From positions 1,302,001 through 1,366,000 of the forward strand of contig NZ_CP026538.1 in assembly GCF_004135975.1 (NCBI RefSeq): 64,000 nucleotides of DNA. The letters are read 5' to 3'. A program made the position numbers and the translations under genes. This stretch comes from Solidesulfovibrio carbinolicus. Lineage in GTDB: Bacteria; Desulfobacterota; Desulfovibrionia; Desulfovibrionales; Desulfovibrionaceae. Positions 8,486 through 16,822 of the stretch are shown piece by piece (positions within the stretch are counted from its first letter, which is position 1; each line of letters begins with the position of its first letter). The notes under the pieces were generated by a model. That model worked only from the letters and a program-made list of their open reading frames with translations, had not been told where the DNA came from and made no database searches.

Positions 8486-9504
8486 TCGACGGCATCAACG
8501 CGCAGATCGCGGCCCTGGAGCAGCAGCGCGACGCCATCGAAGAGACCCTCGACCTCTGGTCCGACTTCCTGGCGAGCATCAAGGACCTACGCCGGTCGAT
8601 CAAGCTGGACGACAACCTGTCCGATCTGTCGCCCTATGAGATTTACCAGGAGAAAAAGGCCGCCTTTGACGAGACAGCCGCCAAGGCCCGGGCCGGCGAC
8701 GCCGAGGCCATGGCCCAACTGCCGGAACTGACCCAGGCCTATCTGGACGCTTCCCGGGACTATTACGCCTCCTCGGAAAACTACTTCGCCGATTTCGAGC
8801 ACGCCGACGCCACCCTGGCCAGCCTGGAGGATTACGCCCAGGTGCAGGTCGACCAGGCGCAGGCCCAGCTCGACGCCATTAACAATGAAATCGCCATCCT
8901 GACCTTGCAGGTGGACCAGCTCACCCTGGTCAACGCCAACCTGGGGACGCTGGCCAATGCCTGGGGCGACGGCGTGTCGGCCATTGTCTCGGCCATCAAC
9001 GATTCGAGCTTTTCCAGCGCCTATGCCGACTCCATCGCCGCCGCCAACGCGGCCCAGGCTGCCGCCGCCGCTTCGCTCCTGGCCACGCTCTCCGGCGGGT
9101 CATCGAGCGCCGAAGCCGCGACCGCCTCGGGCTTCGATTGGACCAGCCTTTTCTCCGGCAATCAGGTCGAGGAAGACGAAGACGGGACCATCCATTTCGT
9201 CGGCTTTTCCGAGGGCGGCTTGGCCCGGGGCGGGATTCGCGGTGTGGACAGCATCCCGGCCAAGCTCATGGACGGCGAACGGGTCTTTGCCACCAAGCAC
9301 ACGCAGATCCTGGAGTGGCTGTCCGAGGGCGGCAACAAAACGAACGTGGACACCTCCGGCATCGAGCGCCGGCTTGACCGGGTGGCCGCCACCTCGGCCC
9401 TGGCCTCCCGGGCCAATCAGGAAGCCATCGAGGGCCTGCGCGGCGAGATGGTGGCCGTCTCGCGCAAGCTGTCCCGCGTGGTCCGCAAGGAGAGGACGCG
9501 CTGA
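8470..9504 (+). CDS. Tape measure protein, C-terminal part in the -1 frame
   Basis: Reading in the frame that becomes joined at 8470 gives NQTLIDGINAQIAALEQQRD, a long coiled coil, and then a Gly-rich block (GFSEGGLARGGIRGVDSIPAKLMDGERVF) typical of the C-termini of long tape measure proteins. Nothing in this region looks like an independent start: the ATG-frame upstream translates the shadow of the previous gene. Joining the two frames by loss of one base in the GACGACCCAATC stretch gives an uninterrupted protein of roughly 1800 residues. It overlaps the next gene by 1 bp (TGATG), as the rest of the operon does. Confidence 0.7.
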   Translation, partial: PNQTLIDGINAQIAALEQQRDAIEETLDLWSDFLASIKDLRRSIKLDDNLSDLSPYEIYQEKKAAFDETAAKARAGDAEAMAQLPELTQAYLDASRDYYASSENYFADFEHADATLASLEDYAQVQVDQAQAQLDAINNEIAILTLQVDQLTLVNANLGTLANAWGDGVSAIVSAINDSSFSSAYADSIAAANAAQAAAAASLLATLSGGSSSAEAATASGFDWTSLFSGNQVEEDEDGTIHFVGFSEGGLARGGIRGVDSIPAKLMDGERVFATKHTQILEWLSEGGNKTNVDTSGIERRLDRVAATSALASRANQEAIEGLRGEMVAVSRKLSRVVRKERTR

Positions 9505-10592
9505 TGCTGACCAAACTCATTTCCGAACTCGCGGCCGGCATTCCCAGCCGCACGGCCGAAATTCCGGTCAACATCGCCGGCGTCACCTGCAAGTTGAAGA
9601 TTGAGGACTTACTGCGGCTGGCCACCCCGGCCGACAGCGGCGCGGCGGCGGCTTCCCATGGCTTGCTGGCCCATGTTGTCGCCGGCCTGACCAACGGCCA
9701 TGTGCTGGTGGCCACCGGCCCCGCGACGTTTGAGTTCCGCCGGCTCACGGAATTTCACCTGCCCAATCCGGCCGACATCGACGTCAAAGGCAACGCCGCC
9801 ACGGCCTCGCGCTTGCTCAACCCGAGCCAGATCGCCGGCGTCGTTTTCGATGGCTCGCAAGCCATCGCCATTCCCCATGGCAATCTGGAAGACGCAGGCA
9901 CGAAATCGCATGCCGATCTGGATGCCCACGTGGACGACGCGACCAGGCACCGGGTCATCAACGACGCCGGCACGACAGAGACAGACTTGTGGAGCGCAGC
10001 CCAAGTCATAGGCGGGCTGTCCACCAGGGCATCCACCAACCACAATCACGCTCTGGCCGGGCTGTCCGAGCGGGCTTACGCCTCCCTGACCAATCGGCCG
10101 GCCTTTTTCGCCATCATTGCCGTGGCCGGCCAAACGAGCATCACCGCCGACGTCGAGGCCGACACCCTGACCTTGGTGCCCGGTTCGGGCATTGCCATAA
10201 CCACCGACCCGACCACCGGAACCGTCACCATCACGAACAATGGCGGCGGCATTCCCGGGGCGCATGGCCATACCGGCCCGGCCGACGGCGGCACCGTGAG
10301 CCACGCGGCGCTCACCGGCGTGGACACGGACACAGCGACAAGCGCTATCCACCATACCCTCGGGACAGGAGCCAACCAGGCCGCGCCGGGAAACCATGGC
10401 CATGCCTATCTGCCGTTGACTGGCGGCGCGCTGACTGGCGCGCTGACGATAATGGGCGGCACGGCCTGGCATTCGGGCAATGACGGCCCCGGTTCCGGCC
10501 TGGACGCCGACACCGTGGACGGCAGACACGCCGACGAACTCGGTTCGTCGGCCCTTCGCTTCGTTATGGCCCAACTGTTCGGGGGCTTTTGA
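9504..10592 (+). CDS. Phage tail fibre-like structural protein
   Basis: A 362-residue protein with repeated His-Gly and Thr-Gly elements typical of phage fibres (NHNHALAGL, HGHTGPADGGTVSH, NHGHAYLPLTGGALTGALTI) and a C-terminal segment (DTVDGRHADEL) common in fibre shafts before trimerisation ends. It is therefore likely a tail fibre or tip fibre shaft. The start ATG at 9504 overlaps the tape measure stop, and its own stop overlaps the start of the next gene. Host-range function is inferred. Confidence 0.6.
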   Translation: MLTKLISELAAGIPSRTAEIPVNIAGVTCKLKIEDLLRLATPADSGAAAASHGLLAHVVAGLTNGHVLVATGPATFEFRRLTEFHLPNPADIDVKGNAATASRLLNPSQIAGVVFDGSQAIAIPHGNLEDAGTKSHADLDAHVDDATRHRVINDAGTTETDLWSAAQVIGGLSTRASTNHNHALAGLSERAYASLTNRPAFFAIIAVAGQTSITADVEADTLTLVPGSGIAITTDPTTGTVTITNNGGGIPGAHGHTGPADGGTVSHAALTGVDTDTATSAIHHTLGTGANQAAPGNHGHAYLPLTGGALTGALTIMGGTAWHSGNDGPGSGLDADTVDGRHADELGSSALRFVMAQLFGGF

Positions 10593-12217
10593 TGGCCATG
10601 GCCTATCTTGTGGAAATCGACGCCTATGTGCCGGCTGCCTGGATCACCGGCGCTGACGGCGTCGGGCTGCTGGCCGATCCTGGCACGGCCCTGGCCACCG
10701 AGCCCCGGGTGGAGACCCTGCGCTTTTCCTCTGGCCTGGGCTTCATGTCCCGGCCCGATGACCGGCCGCCAAACGCCTACTACGAACCGCGCGTCAGCGT
10801 GCCCTTCAACTTCGAGAGGCTCATTTTCACCGATGGCACCAGCGCCGGCGCGGCCGATACCGGTTACGGCGAGATCGAACTGGTCAACCCCGATGGAGAA
10901 CTGGATTTCCTGGCCGAGTGCGGCCTGGATGGTCGGCAGGTCCGGCTGCTCCACGGCGACGAAGCCGGACCGCTCGCCGACTTTGAGCTAGTGTTCGTCG
11001 GCACCGTGACCCAGCCGGAATTCTCCTGGCGAAGGGTGGTCCTGCCCGTGCGCGACCGGGCCGAGGAGCTGCGCAAAGCCATCCAGCAAAACGTCTACGC
11101 CGGCAGCAACCAAGGACCGGCCGGCGTCGAGGGCACGGCCGACGACCTCAAGGACAAAGGCAAGCCGCTGACCTTTGGTCGCTGCCGCAACGTGCCTGCC
11201 ACCTGCGTCAACGGCTCGACCCTGGTCTTCCAGATCCACGACGGCCCGGTGGCGGCCATTCCGGCGGTCTATGACCGGGGCCTGGCCATGGCCGCGACCA
11301 CGGATTACCCGACCGTGGCCGCCTTGACCGCCGCCGCATTTGCCGCCGGGCAGTACGCCACGTGCCTGGCCATGGGCCTTTTCCGCCTGTGGTCCAGGCC
11401 GGACGGGGCCGTGACGGCCGATGTGGACGGCGACGCCACCGGCGGCGTCCTGGCCGGTTCCGTGGCGGCCGTCATCCGCCGCATCGCCCTGACCCGGGCG
11501 GGCCTGGCCGAGGCGGATATGGACCGCGCCGCCTTCGAAGCCCTGGAGGCGGCCAATCCGGCCTTGGTCGGTTACTTTCAGGACGGCGGCAGCAAGGCCG
11601 AAATCAACGACGTCTTTGACGCCCTGTGCGCGTCCATCGGGGCGTGGTGGTGCTTCGACCGGTTGGGGCGGCTCACCGTGGGTCGCCTGGAGGCTCCGGC
11701 CGGGGAACCCCTGGCCACGTTGACCCCGGTGGAACTGCTCGACTCGGGCGATGGCCTGGAAATCCTCCCGGCCCATGATCTGGCCGACGGAACGCCGGTC
11801 TACCGCGTCTCCCTCGACTATCAGCGCAACTGGAGCCGCCAGGACGACAACGATCTGGCCGGCGGCGTGGCCGACGAGCGCCGGGCCTGGCTGGCCGAGG
11901 ACTTACGCACCGTGGCCGCCACGGACGCGAGCATCCGCGCCGTCCATCTGCTGGCTCCGGAACTGACCGTCGAGACGCTTTTGGATGACGCCGAGGCGGC
12001 CCGGGCCGAGGCCGACAGGCTGCTGGCCCTGCATGGGGCGGCCCGCTTGCGGTTGGTCTTGCCGGTCAAGTGCGAGTACGCCCGGGGCCTGGACCTGGGC
12101 AATGTGATCGCGGTGCGGATAGCGCGCTTCGGCCTGTCCGGCGGCCGGCTGTTCGTGGTCATCGGCATGACCGAGGAGTACGAAACCGGCCGGGTCACCC
12201 TGGAGGTGGTCGGCTGA
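10592..12217 (+). CDS. Phage tail tip/baseplate-like protein
   Basis: The 541-residue product starts at the ATG at 10592 in a TGATG overlap; a second ATG lies two codons on. The N-terminal part is beta-rich; the middle and C-terminal parts (VSLDYQRNWSRQDDNDLAGG, then an Arg/Ala-rich helix, then RLFVVIGMTEEYETGRVTLEVVG) resemble tail tip hub or distal tail proteins of siphoviruses. No enzymatic motif is visible. I do not recognise the exact family, so the call is from place and architecture. Confidence 0.5.
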   Translation: MAMAYLVEIDAYVPAAWITGADGVGLLADPGTALATEPRVETLRFSSGLGFMSRPDDRPPNAYYEPRVSVPFNFERLIFTDGTSAGAADTGYGEIELVNPDGELDFLAECGLDGRQVRLLHGDEAGPLADFELVFVGTVTQPEFSWRRVVLPVRDRAEELRKAIQQNVYAGSNQGPAGVEGTADDLKDKGKPLTFGRCRNVPATCVNGSTLVFQIHDGPVAAIPAVYDRGLAMAATTDYPTVAALTAAAFAAGQYATCLAMGLFRLWSRPDGAVTADVDGDATGGVLAGSVAAVIRRIALTRAGLAEADMDRAAFEALEAANPALVGYFQDGGSKAEINDVFDALCASIGAWWCFDRLGRLTVGRLEAPAGEPLATLTPVELLDSGDGLEILPAHDLADGTPVYRVSLDYQRNWSRQDDNDLAGGVADERRAWLAEDLRTVAATDASIRAVHLLAPELTVETLLDDAEAARAEADRLLALHGAARLRLVLPVKCEYARGLDLGNVIAVRIARFGLSGGRLFVVIGMTEEYETGRVTLEVVG

Positions 12218-13071
12218 TGGCTGCCTGTCTCCTGTGCTGGCCCAACTACGCCGACGCCGCCAGCTATTCCGGCGGTGTCTGGCAAACGCCCCTGGTCAAC
12301 CTGCGGGATCGCTTCCTGACCAAGGTGGCCAGGACGGCCGGGCTATCCCTGGAAGCCACGCGCTTTGACGTCGATCTTTCCCGGGACCGCACCATCAAGG
12401 TGGTGGCCATCCCCGGCCACAACCTGTCGCCATCGGCCCGCATCCGCGTCCGACTCTTCGCCGACGCCGCCAGGACGATCCTCCGGGCCGACTCCGGTTG
12501 GCTGGACGCCTGGCCGGCTATCTTCGCCACTGCTGATCTTGAATGGGAGGCCGACAACTGGTGGTCCGGGCGCGTGCTGGCCGAGGACGTGGCCCGGTTG
12601 CCCCGGTCGTATCTGTACGTGCTGCCGCGCCAAGCCTTTTGCCGCTACCTGTCCGTCGACCTCGACGACCAGGCCAATCCGGCCGGTTATATCGACCTGG
12701 CCCGGCTGGTGGTGGCTCCGGGCTGGGAACCACTATTCAATTTCAGCTACGGCGTGGGCCTTGGCTGGGAATCGGCCACCCTGGCCGAAACCTCCCTGTC
12801 CGGGGCCGAGCATTTCGAGGAGCGGCCCCCGTCGCGCGTGGTCTCGTTCCGCCTGGACTACATGAACCGCGTCGAGGCCACCAACCAGGCCCTGGCCATG
12901 ACCCGCGCCCTGGACGTCTCGGGCGAGGTGTATTTCGTGTTTGATCCCGCCAATCTTCTGCTCATGCAGCAACGTTCTTTCCTTGGCCGCCTGCGCCAGC
13001 TCTCGGCGCTTGAGCATGTGGCCTGCAACATCAACGGCATGGCCTTTGAGATCAAGGAGGTGGTGGCATGA
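12217..13071 (+). CDS. Phage tail protein, unknown
   Basis: A 284-residue protein whose ATG overlaps the previous stop. It is rich in aromatic residues and beta-strands (SGGVWQTPLVNLRDRF near the N-terminus, WEADNWWSGRVL in the middle, then FSYGVGLGWESA) and has no membrane or catalytic motif. The tight coupling to the hub-like gene suggests a tail tip component. The longer upstream in-frame extension to 12070 is a shadow of the previous gene and was not used. Confidence 0.5.
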   Translation: MAACLLCWPNYADAASYSGGVWQTPLVNLRDRFLTKVARTAGLSLEATRFDVDLSRDRTIKVVAIPGHNLSPSARIRVRLFADAARTILRADSGWLDAWPAIFATADLEWEADNWWSGRVLAEDVARLPRSYLYVLPRQAFCRYLSVDLDDQANPAGYIDLARLVVAPGWEPLFNFSYGVGLGWESATLAETSLSGAEHFEERPPSRVVSFRLDYMNRVEATNQALAMTRALDVSGEVYFVFDPANLLLMQQRSFLGRLRQLSALEHVACNINGMAFEIKEVVA

Positions 13072-13457
13072 GCCAGGCCGCAGACCGTTTGGCCGTTTAC
13101 TACAACCCCGGCGACCATGACCCGGCGACCAACCCCGGCGGCATGGCCGCTGGCGGCCATCGGGACAATTTCATCCCGGCCCTGCGCGACATGGCCGCCG
13201 TGGCCCTGGAAGTCGCCGTCAACGCCGCCAAGGCAGAGGAATCCGCCGCCGCCTTGCGCGGGGCAACGCTGTCCGGCGGCGGACTCGTGATCGCCTCGCC
13301 CACGGATACCGAGGGCGGCAGTCTGGCCGCCAAGCTCGAAGTGGCCGGCCTGGACAAGTCCGTCGTCAACGTCGGCGGCAATGAGCGGGTGCGCCTCGCG
13401 GCCCGGGACGACGCCGGTTCGACGCTCTACCTCGCCCAAACCTGCAACGCTTTCTAG
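13068..13457 (+). CDS. Small phage tail-region protein
   Basis: A 129-residue product overlapping the previous gene by 4 bp (ATGA). It has a central Ala-rich helix followed by a DTEGGSLAAKLEV block, with no recognised domain. The coupling shows it belongs to the tail operon; a small virion or assembly role is possible. Confidence 0.45.
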   Translation: MSQAADRLAVYYNPGDHDPATNPGGMAAGGHRDNFIPALRDMAAVALEVAVNAAKAEESAAALRGATLSGGGLVIASPTDTEGGSLAAKLEVAGLDKSVVNVGGNERVRLAARDDAGSTLYLAQTCNAF

Positions 13458-13467
13458 GAGACCTCCC

Positions 13468-13851
13468 ATGGCGGAAAAACCCATATTCCCGGGCGTGATC
13501 GCCAATGCCGGCGCGTCCATTTCAAACGCCTCCGGCACCACGAAGCAGATCCTCTATACGGCTGCCGTCGGCCTGCGCGTAGACCAAATCCGCGTGTGCA
13601 GCACGGACACGGCCGCCGTGTTGCTGGTCTTTTCGCTTGGCCTGTCCGGCACGGACTATCCCCTCGGCGAAGTGCTGATCCCGGCCGGGGCCGGCACCGG
13701 CGGCAGCACGCAATGGGTCGATGCCCTGGCTATGCTCAATAACGATGAATCCATGTTTCTCGAAAGCGCCGCTGTGCTCAAGGTCAACGCCAAGGTGGCC
13801 GTAACCAGCGGCAAGACCATTTCCGTGACGCTTTTTGGCGGCGACTATTAA
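13468..13851 (+). CDS. Small phage structural protein, unknown
   Basis: A 127-residue protein starting at the ATG at 13468 after a GGAGA site. The sequence is beta-rich with alternating hydrophobic residues (QILYTAAVGLRVDQIRVCS, LLVFSLGLSGTDY), which resembles the small jelly-roll-like tail tip decoration proteins found next to phage fibres. The longer open frame to 13381 overlaps the previous gene and lacks a ribosome site, so the shorter start was chosen. Confidence 0.45.
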   Translation: MAEKPIFPGVIANAGASISNASGTTKQILYTAAVGLRVDQIRVCSTDTAAVLLVFSLGLSGTDYPLGEVLIPAGAGTGGSTQWVDALAMLNNDESMFLESAAVLKVNAKVAVTSGKTISVTLFGGDY

Positions 13852-13862
13852 AGGAGGCGACC

Positions 13863-15032
13863 ATGCCGGCTAGCGGATTTGACCATGGAATCGCCAGCGC
13901 CAAAGCGGCCAAAGGCTCCCCTTGGGTTGCCGTCTGGACCCCTGGCGTCAATCTGGCCAATTTCTACAACCTCTACGACTCCAAGGGGGACGTGACGATC
14001 AGCGTGGCCACGTCCATCCCGACCACGTTGGACGGTCCTATCCAGGTCGCCCGATACGGGGCGTTGACCGTCAATGCGGCCTTGACGGCATCGCAACGCT
14101 GTCGTGGGTTGATGCCGCTGTGTGATTCGTTGTCAGTGGGTGTGGCCGGCTCTATCTCCATGACGGCCCGAGGCGCGGCCGGCTCCAAAAATTGGGCTGT
14201 GGACAGAGACATCTTCGTCCCGCAGGCCATCACATTTACCGGTAAAAACACCAGTTACGCCGATTTTCTCAAATGGATTCGCACCACGGCCTACTGCATC
14301 TTTGACCCGAGCATGTATGCCTGCCCGCCTCCTGGAATGGGTGACGTGCAATGCGATTGGGCGACGTGGACGCCCTATGGCAGCACCATCATTTCGGCGG
14401 CCGGGTGTGGTGTAGGTATCGCCGGTGCAGCATATCCTGCCACGTCCAGCCTCAATGGGTCCACGGGCGGGGCCGGCACAAATGGCGGAACGGGGGGAGG
14501 AGGTCGCGGAGGGATGGCCTCCGGTGGAGCCGGAGCGGCTGCGGTAGCGCGATCTGCGCCTGGAACCGCATGGGGCGGTGGGCCGGGAAGCGCCGGAATC
14601 TATGTTGGATCGGCGAACCTCGTAAATGCCGAACCGGATATGTGGGGCCGAGCAGGTGGCCCGTCACAAGGGAATTATGATGCTGGCGGCGGCGCTGGCA
14701 ATCCTGGCGGGACCGGAGCAGCAGCAGGTGCGAAAGGTGCTGATGGAACCGGCGGCATCCTCATCGGCATTGTACGCGGCGCAATCAGTCTCGCGGCAGG
14801 CCATGCCTTCTCTGCGCTTGGTTCCGCAGGCGGCAATGGCGTAGCCGCGAACTCCTGCGGCGGAGGTGCCAGTGGTGGCGGAAGCGTCAATCTCTTCCAT
14901 AGTGGTGCTCTGACGGGGACACCCAACCTTCTGGCGACTGGAGGGCCAGCCGGAACCGGCTCCGTTCTGGGTGGCGCAGGCGGCACAGGATCAACCCGGG
15001 TTCAACCATTCGCTCAAATGGGTTGGAGTTAA
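13863..15032 (+). CDS. Glycine-rich phage tail adhesin-like protein
   Basis: A 389-residue product, preceded by AAGGAGG. Residues about 1-185 form an ordinary N-terminal domain with YDSKGDVTISV and WIRTTAYCIFDPS segments; residues about 190-375 are dominated by Gly-rich loops (GGAGTNGGTGGGGRGGMASG and later blocks). Such polyglycine-sandwich domains occur in phage receptor-binding adhesins. Base composition of the Gly-rich part is less GC-biased than the rest of the operon, as expected for exchanged host-range segments. Adhesin function is inferred. Confidence 0.5.
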   Translation: MPASGFDHGIASAKAAKGSPWVAVWTPGVNLANFYNLYDSKGDVTISVATSIPTTLDGPIQVARYGALTVNAALTASQRCRGLMPLCDSLSVGVAGSISMTARGAAGSKNWAVDRDIFVPQAITFTGKNTSYADFLKWIRTTAYCIFDPSMYACPPPGMGDVQCDWATWTPYGSTIISAAGCGVGIAGAAYPATSSLNGSTGGAGTNGGTGGGGRGGMASGGAGAAAVARSAPGTAWGGGPGSAGIYVGSANLVNAEPDMWGRAGGPSQGNYDAGGGAGNPGGTGAAAGAKGADGTGGILIGIVRGAISLAAGHAFSALGSAGGNGVAANSCGGGASGGGSVNLFHSGALTGTPNLLATGGPAGTGSVLGGAGGTGSTRVQPFAQMGWS

Positions 15033-15035
15033 ACA

Positions 15036-15563
15036 ATGAACATCATCCTACTGCACAACTCCTTATCCGCCGCTTCACGGGATTTCCTGGCCGCCCTTGG
15101 CGTGCCCATCCCCGAGGGCGACGACGTCACCGTCACTATCGGCACTGACACGGTACGCATCGTCTCCGGCCATGACGCTTGCGTGGCGCTCTGTCCAGCA
15201 TTTCCTGGTTACCCGGTTGCCCTAATCGGAGAAAGCGAGGCCCAGCGAATACTGGCCTTCCCGGCTTCCTGGGACGCTGTGGCCGCCTGGGCGGCCGACC
15301 CGCCTGCAGATGCCACACCGACTGCAATTGCCGAAATGAGCCGCACCCGGTTCCTGGCCCGCTTCACCCCGGCCGAGCTGATCGCCGCCCGGGAGCTGGC
15401 CAAGACCGACGTGGTCGTCGACCTCTTTTGGATGCAACTGCTCGCCGCCGACGTGATCGACCTGACCTACCAGCCGGTCATCGACGGCGTGCGCTATCTC
15501 GTGGGCAAACTCCCCGGGTTCGACCAGGCCCGAGCCGACGCCATCCTGGGGGTGACCCCATGA
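15036..15563 (+). CDS. Phage tail-region protein, possible fibre partner
   Basis: A 175-residue protein that follows the Gly-rich adhesin by 3 bp. It begins with a beta-hairpin and helix (MNIILLHNSLSAASRDFL) and ends with a helical domain containing RTRFLARFTPAELIAA and VDLFWMQLL, similar in style to small C-terminal fibre-assembly or phage DUF domains. No firm family. The stop overlaps the start of the patatin-like gene (ATGA), so the two are coupled. Confidence 0.4.
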   Translation: MNIILLHNSLSAASRDFLAALGVPIPEGDDVTVTIGTDTVRIVSGHDACVALCPAFPGYPVALIGESEAQRILAFPASWDAVAAWAADPPADATPTAIAEMSRTRFLARFTPAELIAARELAKTDVVVDLFWMQLLAADVIDLTYQPVIDGVRYLVGKLPGFDQARADAILGVTP

Positions 15564-16492
15564 CCCGCCGTATCCTGTCCATCGACGGCGGCGGCATCCT
15601 CGGCCTGATCCCGGCCGTGATCCTGGCCGACATCGAAGCCCGGGCCGGAAGGCCGGCCGCCGAGCTGTTCGACCTGGTTGCCGGGACCAGCACCGGCGGC
15701 ATCATCGCCTGCGCCGTGGCGGCCGGCATACCGGCCCGGGACGTTGTCGCCCTCTACCGAGAGCGCGGTAGCGAGATATTTTCCCGGTCGCTCGGGCATC
15801 GCCTCGCCACGGGGTTTGGCCTGTGGGGGCCGCAGTACGGGGCCGGCGGCGTTGAGGCCGCCTTGGCCGCCGTCTTCGGGGATCGCCGACTGTCGGGTTG
15901 CGGGGTGGGCCTGCTTATTCCGGCCTACGACATCGAGGCCAGGACTCCGCACCTGTTTAAGTCGCACAAGGCGCAGGATTATGCGTGGCGGGACTACTAC
16001 CTGCGCGACGTCTGCCGGGCGACCAGCGCCGCCCCGACCTATTTTCCGCCAGCGCGGATCACGTCCCTGGCCGGAGACACGGCCACCTTCGTAGACGGCG
16101 GACTGTACGCCAACAACCCGGCGGCCTGCGCTCTGGCCCGGGCGGCCAAGGCTGGCAGCCTCGAAGATGTGATCCTGGTGTCCTTAGGGACCGGCCAGAT
16201 CGAGCGGCCCTACCTATATGACGTAGCCCGCCGCTGGGGTTTGGCTGCGTGGGTCCGGCCACTCCTCGACTGCATGTTCGACGGGCAAGCCGACACAGCC
16301 GCCCATCAGTGCAAGGCGCTTCTGGGGGACCGGATGGTGCGTATACAGCCGGCGCTGCCGGGTGAGCGGGCCATGGACGACGCCAGCCCCAAGGCCCTTC
16401 AAACGCTGTCCGCCATTGCCCGGGGCGTGATTGCCGACCAGGACGCACTGTTTGATAAGATTTGCGAGATGACGCTGCCCAAGGCGGCGTAA
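15560..16492 (+). CDS. Patatin-like phospholipase
   Basis: The 310-residue protein has the full patatin layout: an N-terminal oxyanion motif DGGG (9-12), the nucleophile elbow G-T-S-T-G with Ser44, and the D-G-G motif with Asp179, giving the Ser-Asp dyad for acyl hydrolysis. No signal peptide is visible, so it should act in the cytoplasm on membrane lipids. The ATG at 15560 overlaps the upstream stop. Patatins of this compact form occur as CBASS and other defence effectors and as phage cargo. Here the position at the end of a tail operon suggests a moron gene, perhaps for lysis or superinfection control. The role is inferred; the enzyme family is clear. Confidence 0.85.
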   Translation: MTRRILSIDGGGILGLIPAVILADIEARAGRPAAELFDLVAGTSTGGIIACAVAAGIPARDVVALYRERGSEIFSRSLGHRLATGFGLWGPQYGAGGVEAALAAVFGDRRLSGCGVGLLIPAYDIEARTPHLFKSHKAQDYAWRDYYLRDVCRATSAAPTYFPPARITSLAGDTATFVDGGLYANNPAACALARAAKAGSLEDVILVSLGTGQIERPYLYDVARRWGLAAWVRPLLDCMFDGQADTAAHQCKALLGDRMVRIQPALPGERAMDDASPKALQTLSAIARGVIADQDALFDKICEMTLPKAA

Positions 16493-16645
16493 AAGCGGAG
16501 CAGGCGAGACGGATTGCAGCCGTCTCACTGGCCCGGCGAGGCAACGCCGGTCCACCGGCTTGCGCCAGCTGCTCCCTGCCCTCGATCTGGCGACCAGGGG
16601 TGCGACGGGCGTAGCAGGGCAAGCGTAACCTGTAAAGAGAAGGGA

Positions 16646-16822
16646 ATGAAGGACATACGGTGCGGCGAGTGCAATAAATTGTTGGCCAGGGGAGAGGCGC
16701 TTTCCCTCTCCATCAAGTGTCCCCGCTGCGGGACCATGAATCTCCTGAGGGCCGCGAGCCCCGGACAAGAGCCCCAAGAGGCCCCATCAGGAGAACGCAT
16801 TGTATGTCGGGAGTCTGTTTAG
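16646..16822 (+). CDS. com: Com-like zinc-finger translational regulator
   Basis: The 58-residue protein has the Mu Com pattern: IRCGECNKLLARG, then IKCPRCGTMNLLRA, giving four Cys in two CxxC pairs for one zinc. In phage Mu, Com binds mRNA and opens the ribosome site of the overlapping DNA modification gene mom. Here the com-like ORF overlaps the start of a C5 DNA methyltransferase gene by 23 bp, the same arrangement with a different modification enzyme. ATG at 16646 is preceded by AGAAGGGA. The family assignment is strong; regulation of the methyltransferase is inferred. Confidence 0.85.
   Translation: MKDIRCGECNKLLARGEALSLSIKCPRCGTMNLLRAASPGQEPQEAPSGERIVCRESV

Noticed and set aside
8461-8490. 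Programmed frameshift in the tape measure gene
   Set aside because: No slippery motif, and tape measure proteins are not known to use one at this place; an indel or sequencing error is simpler.
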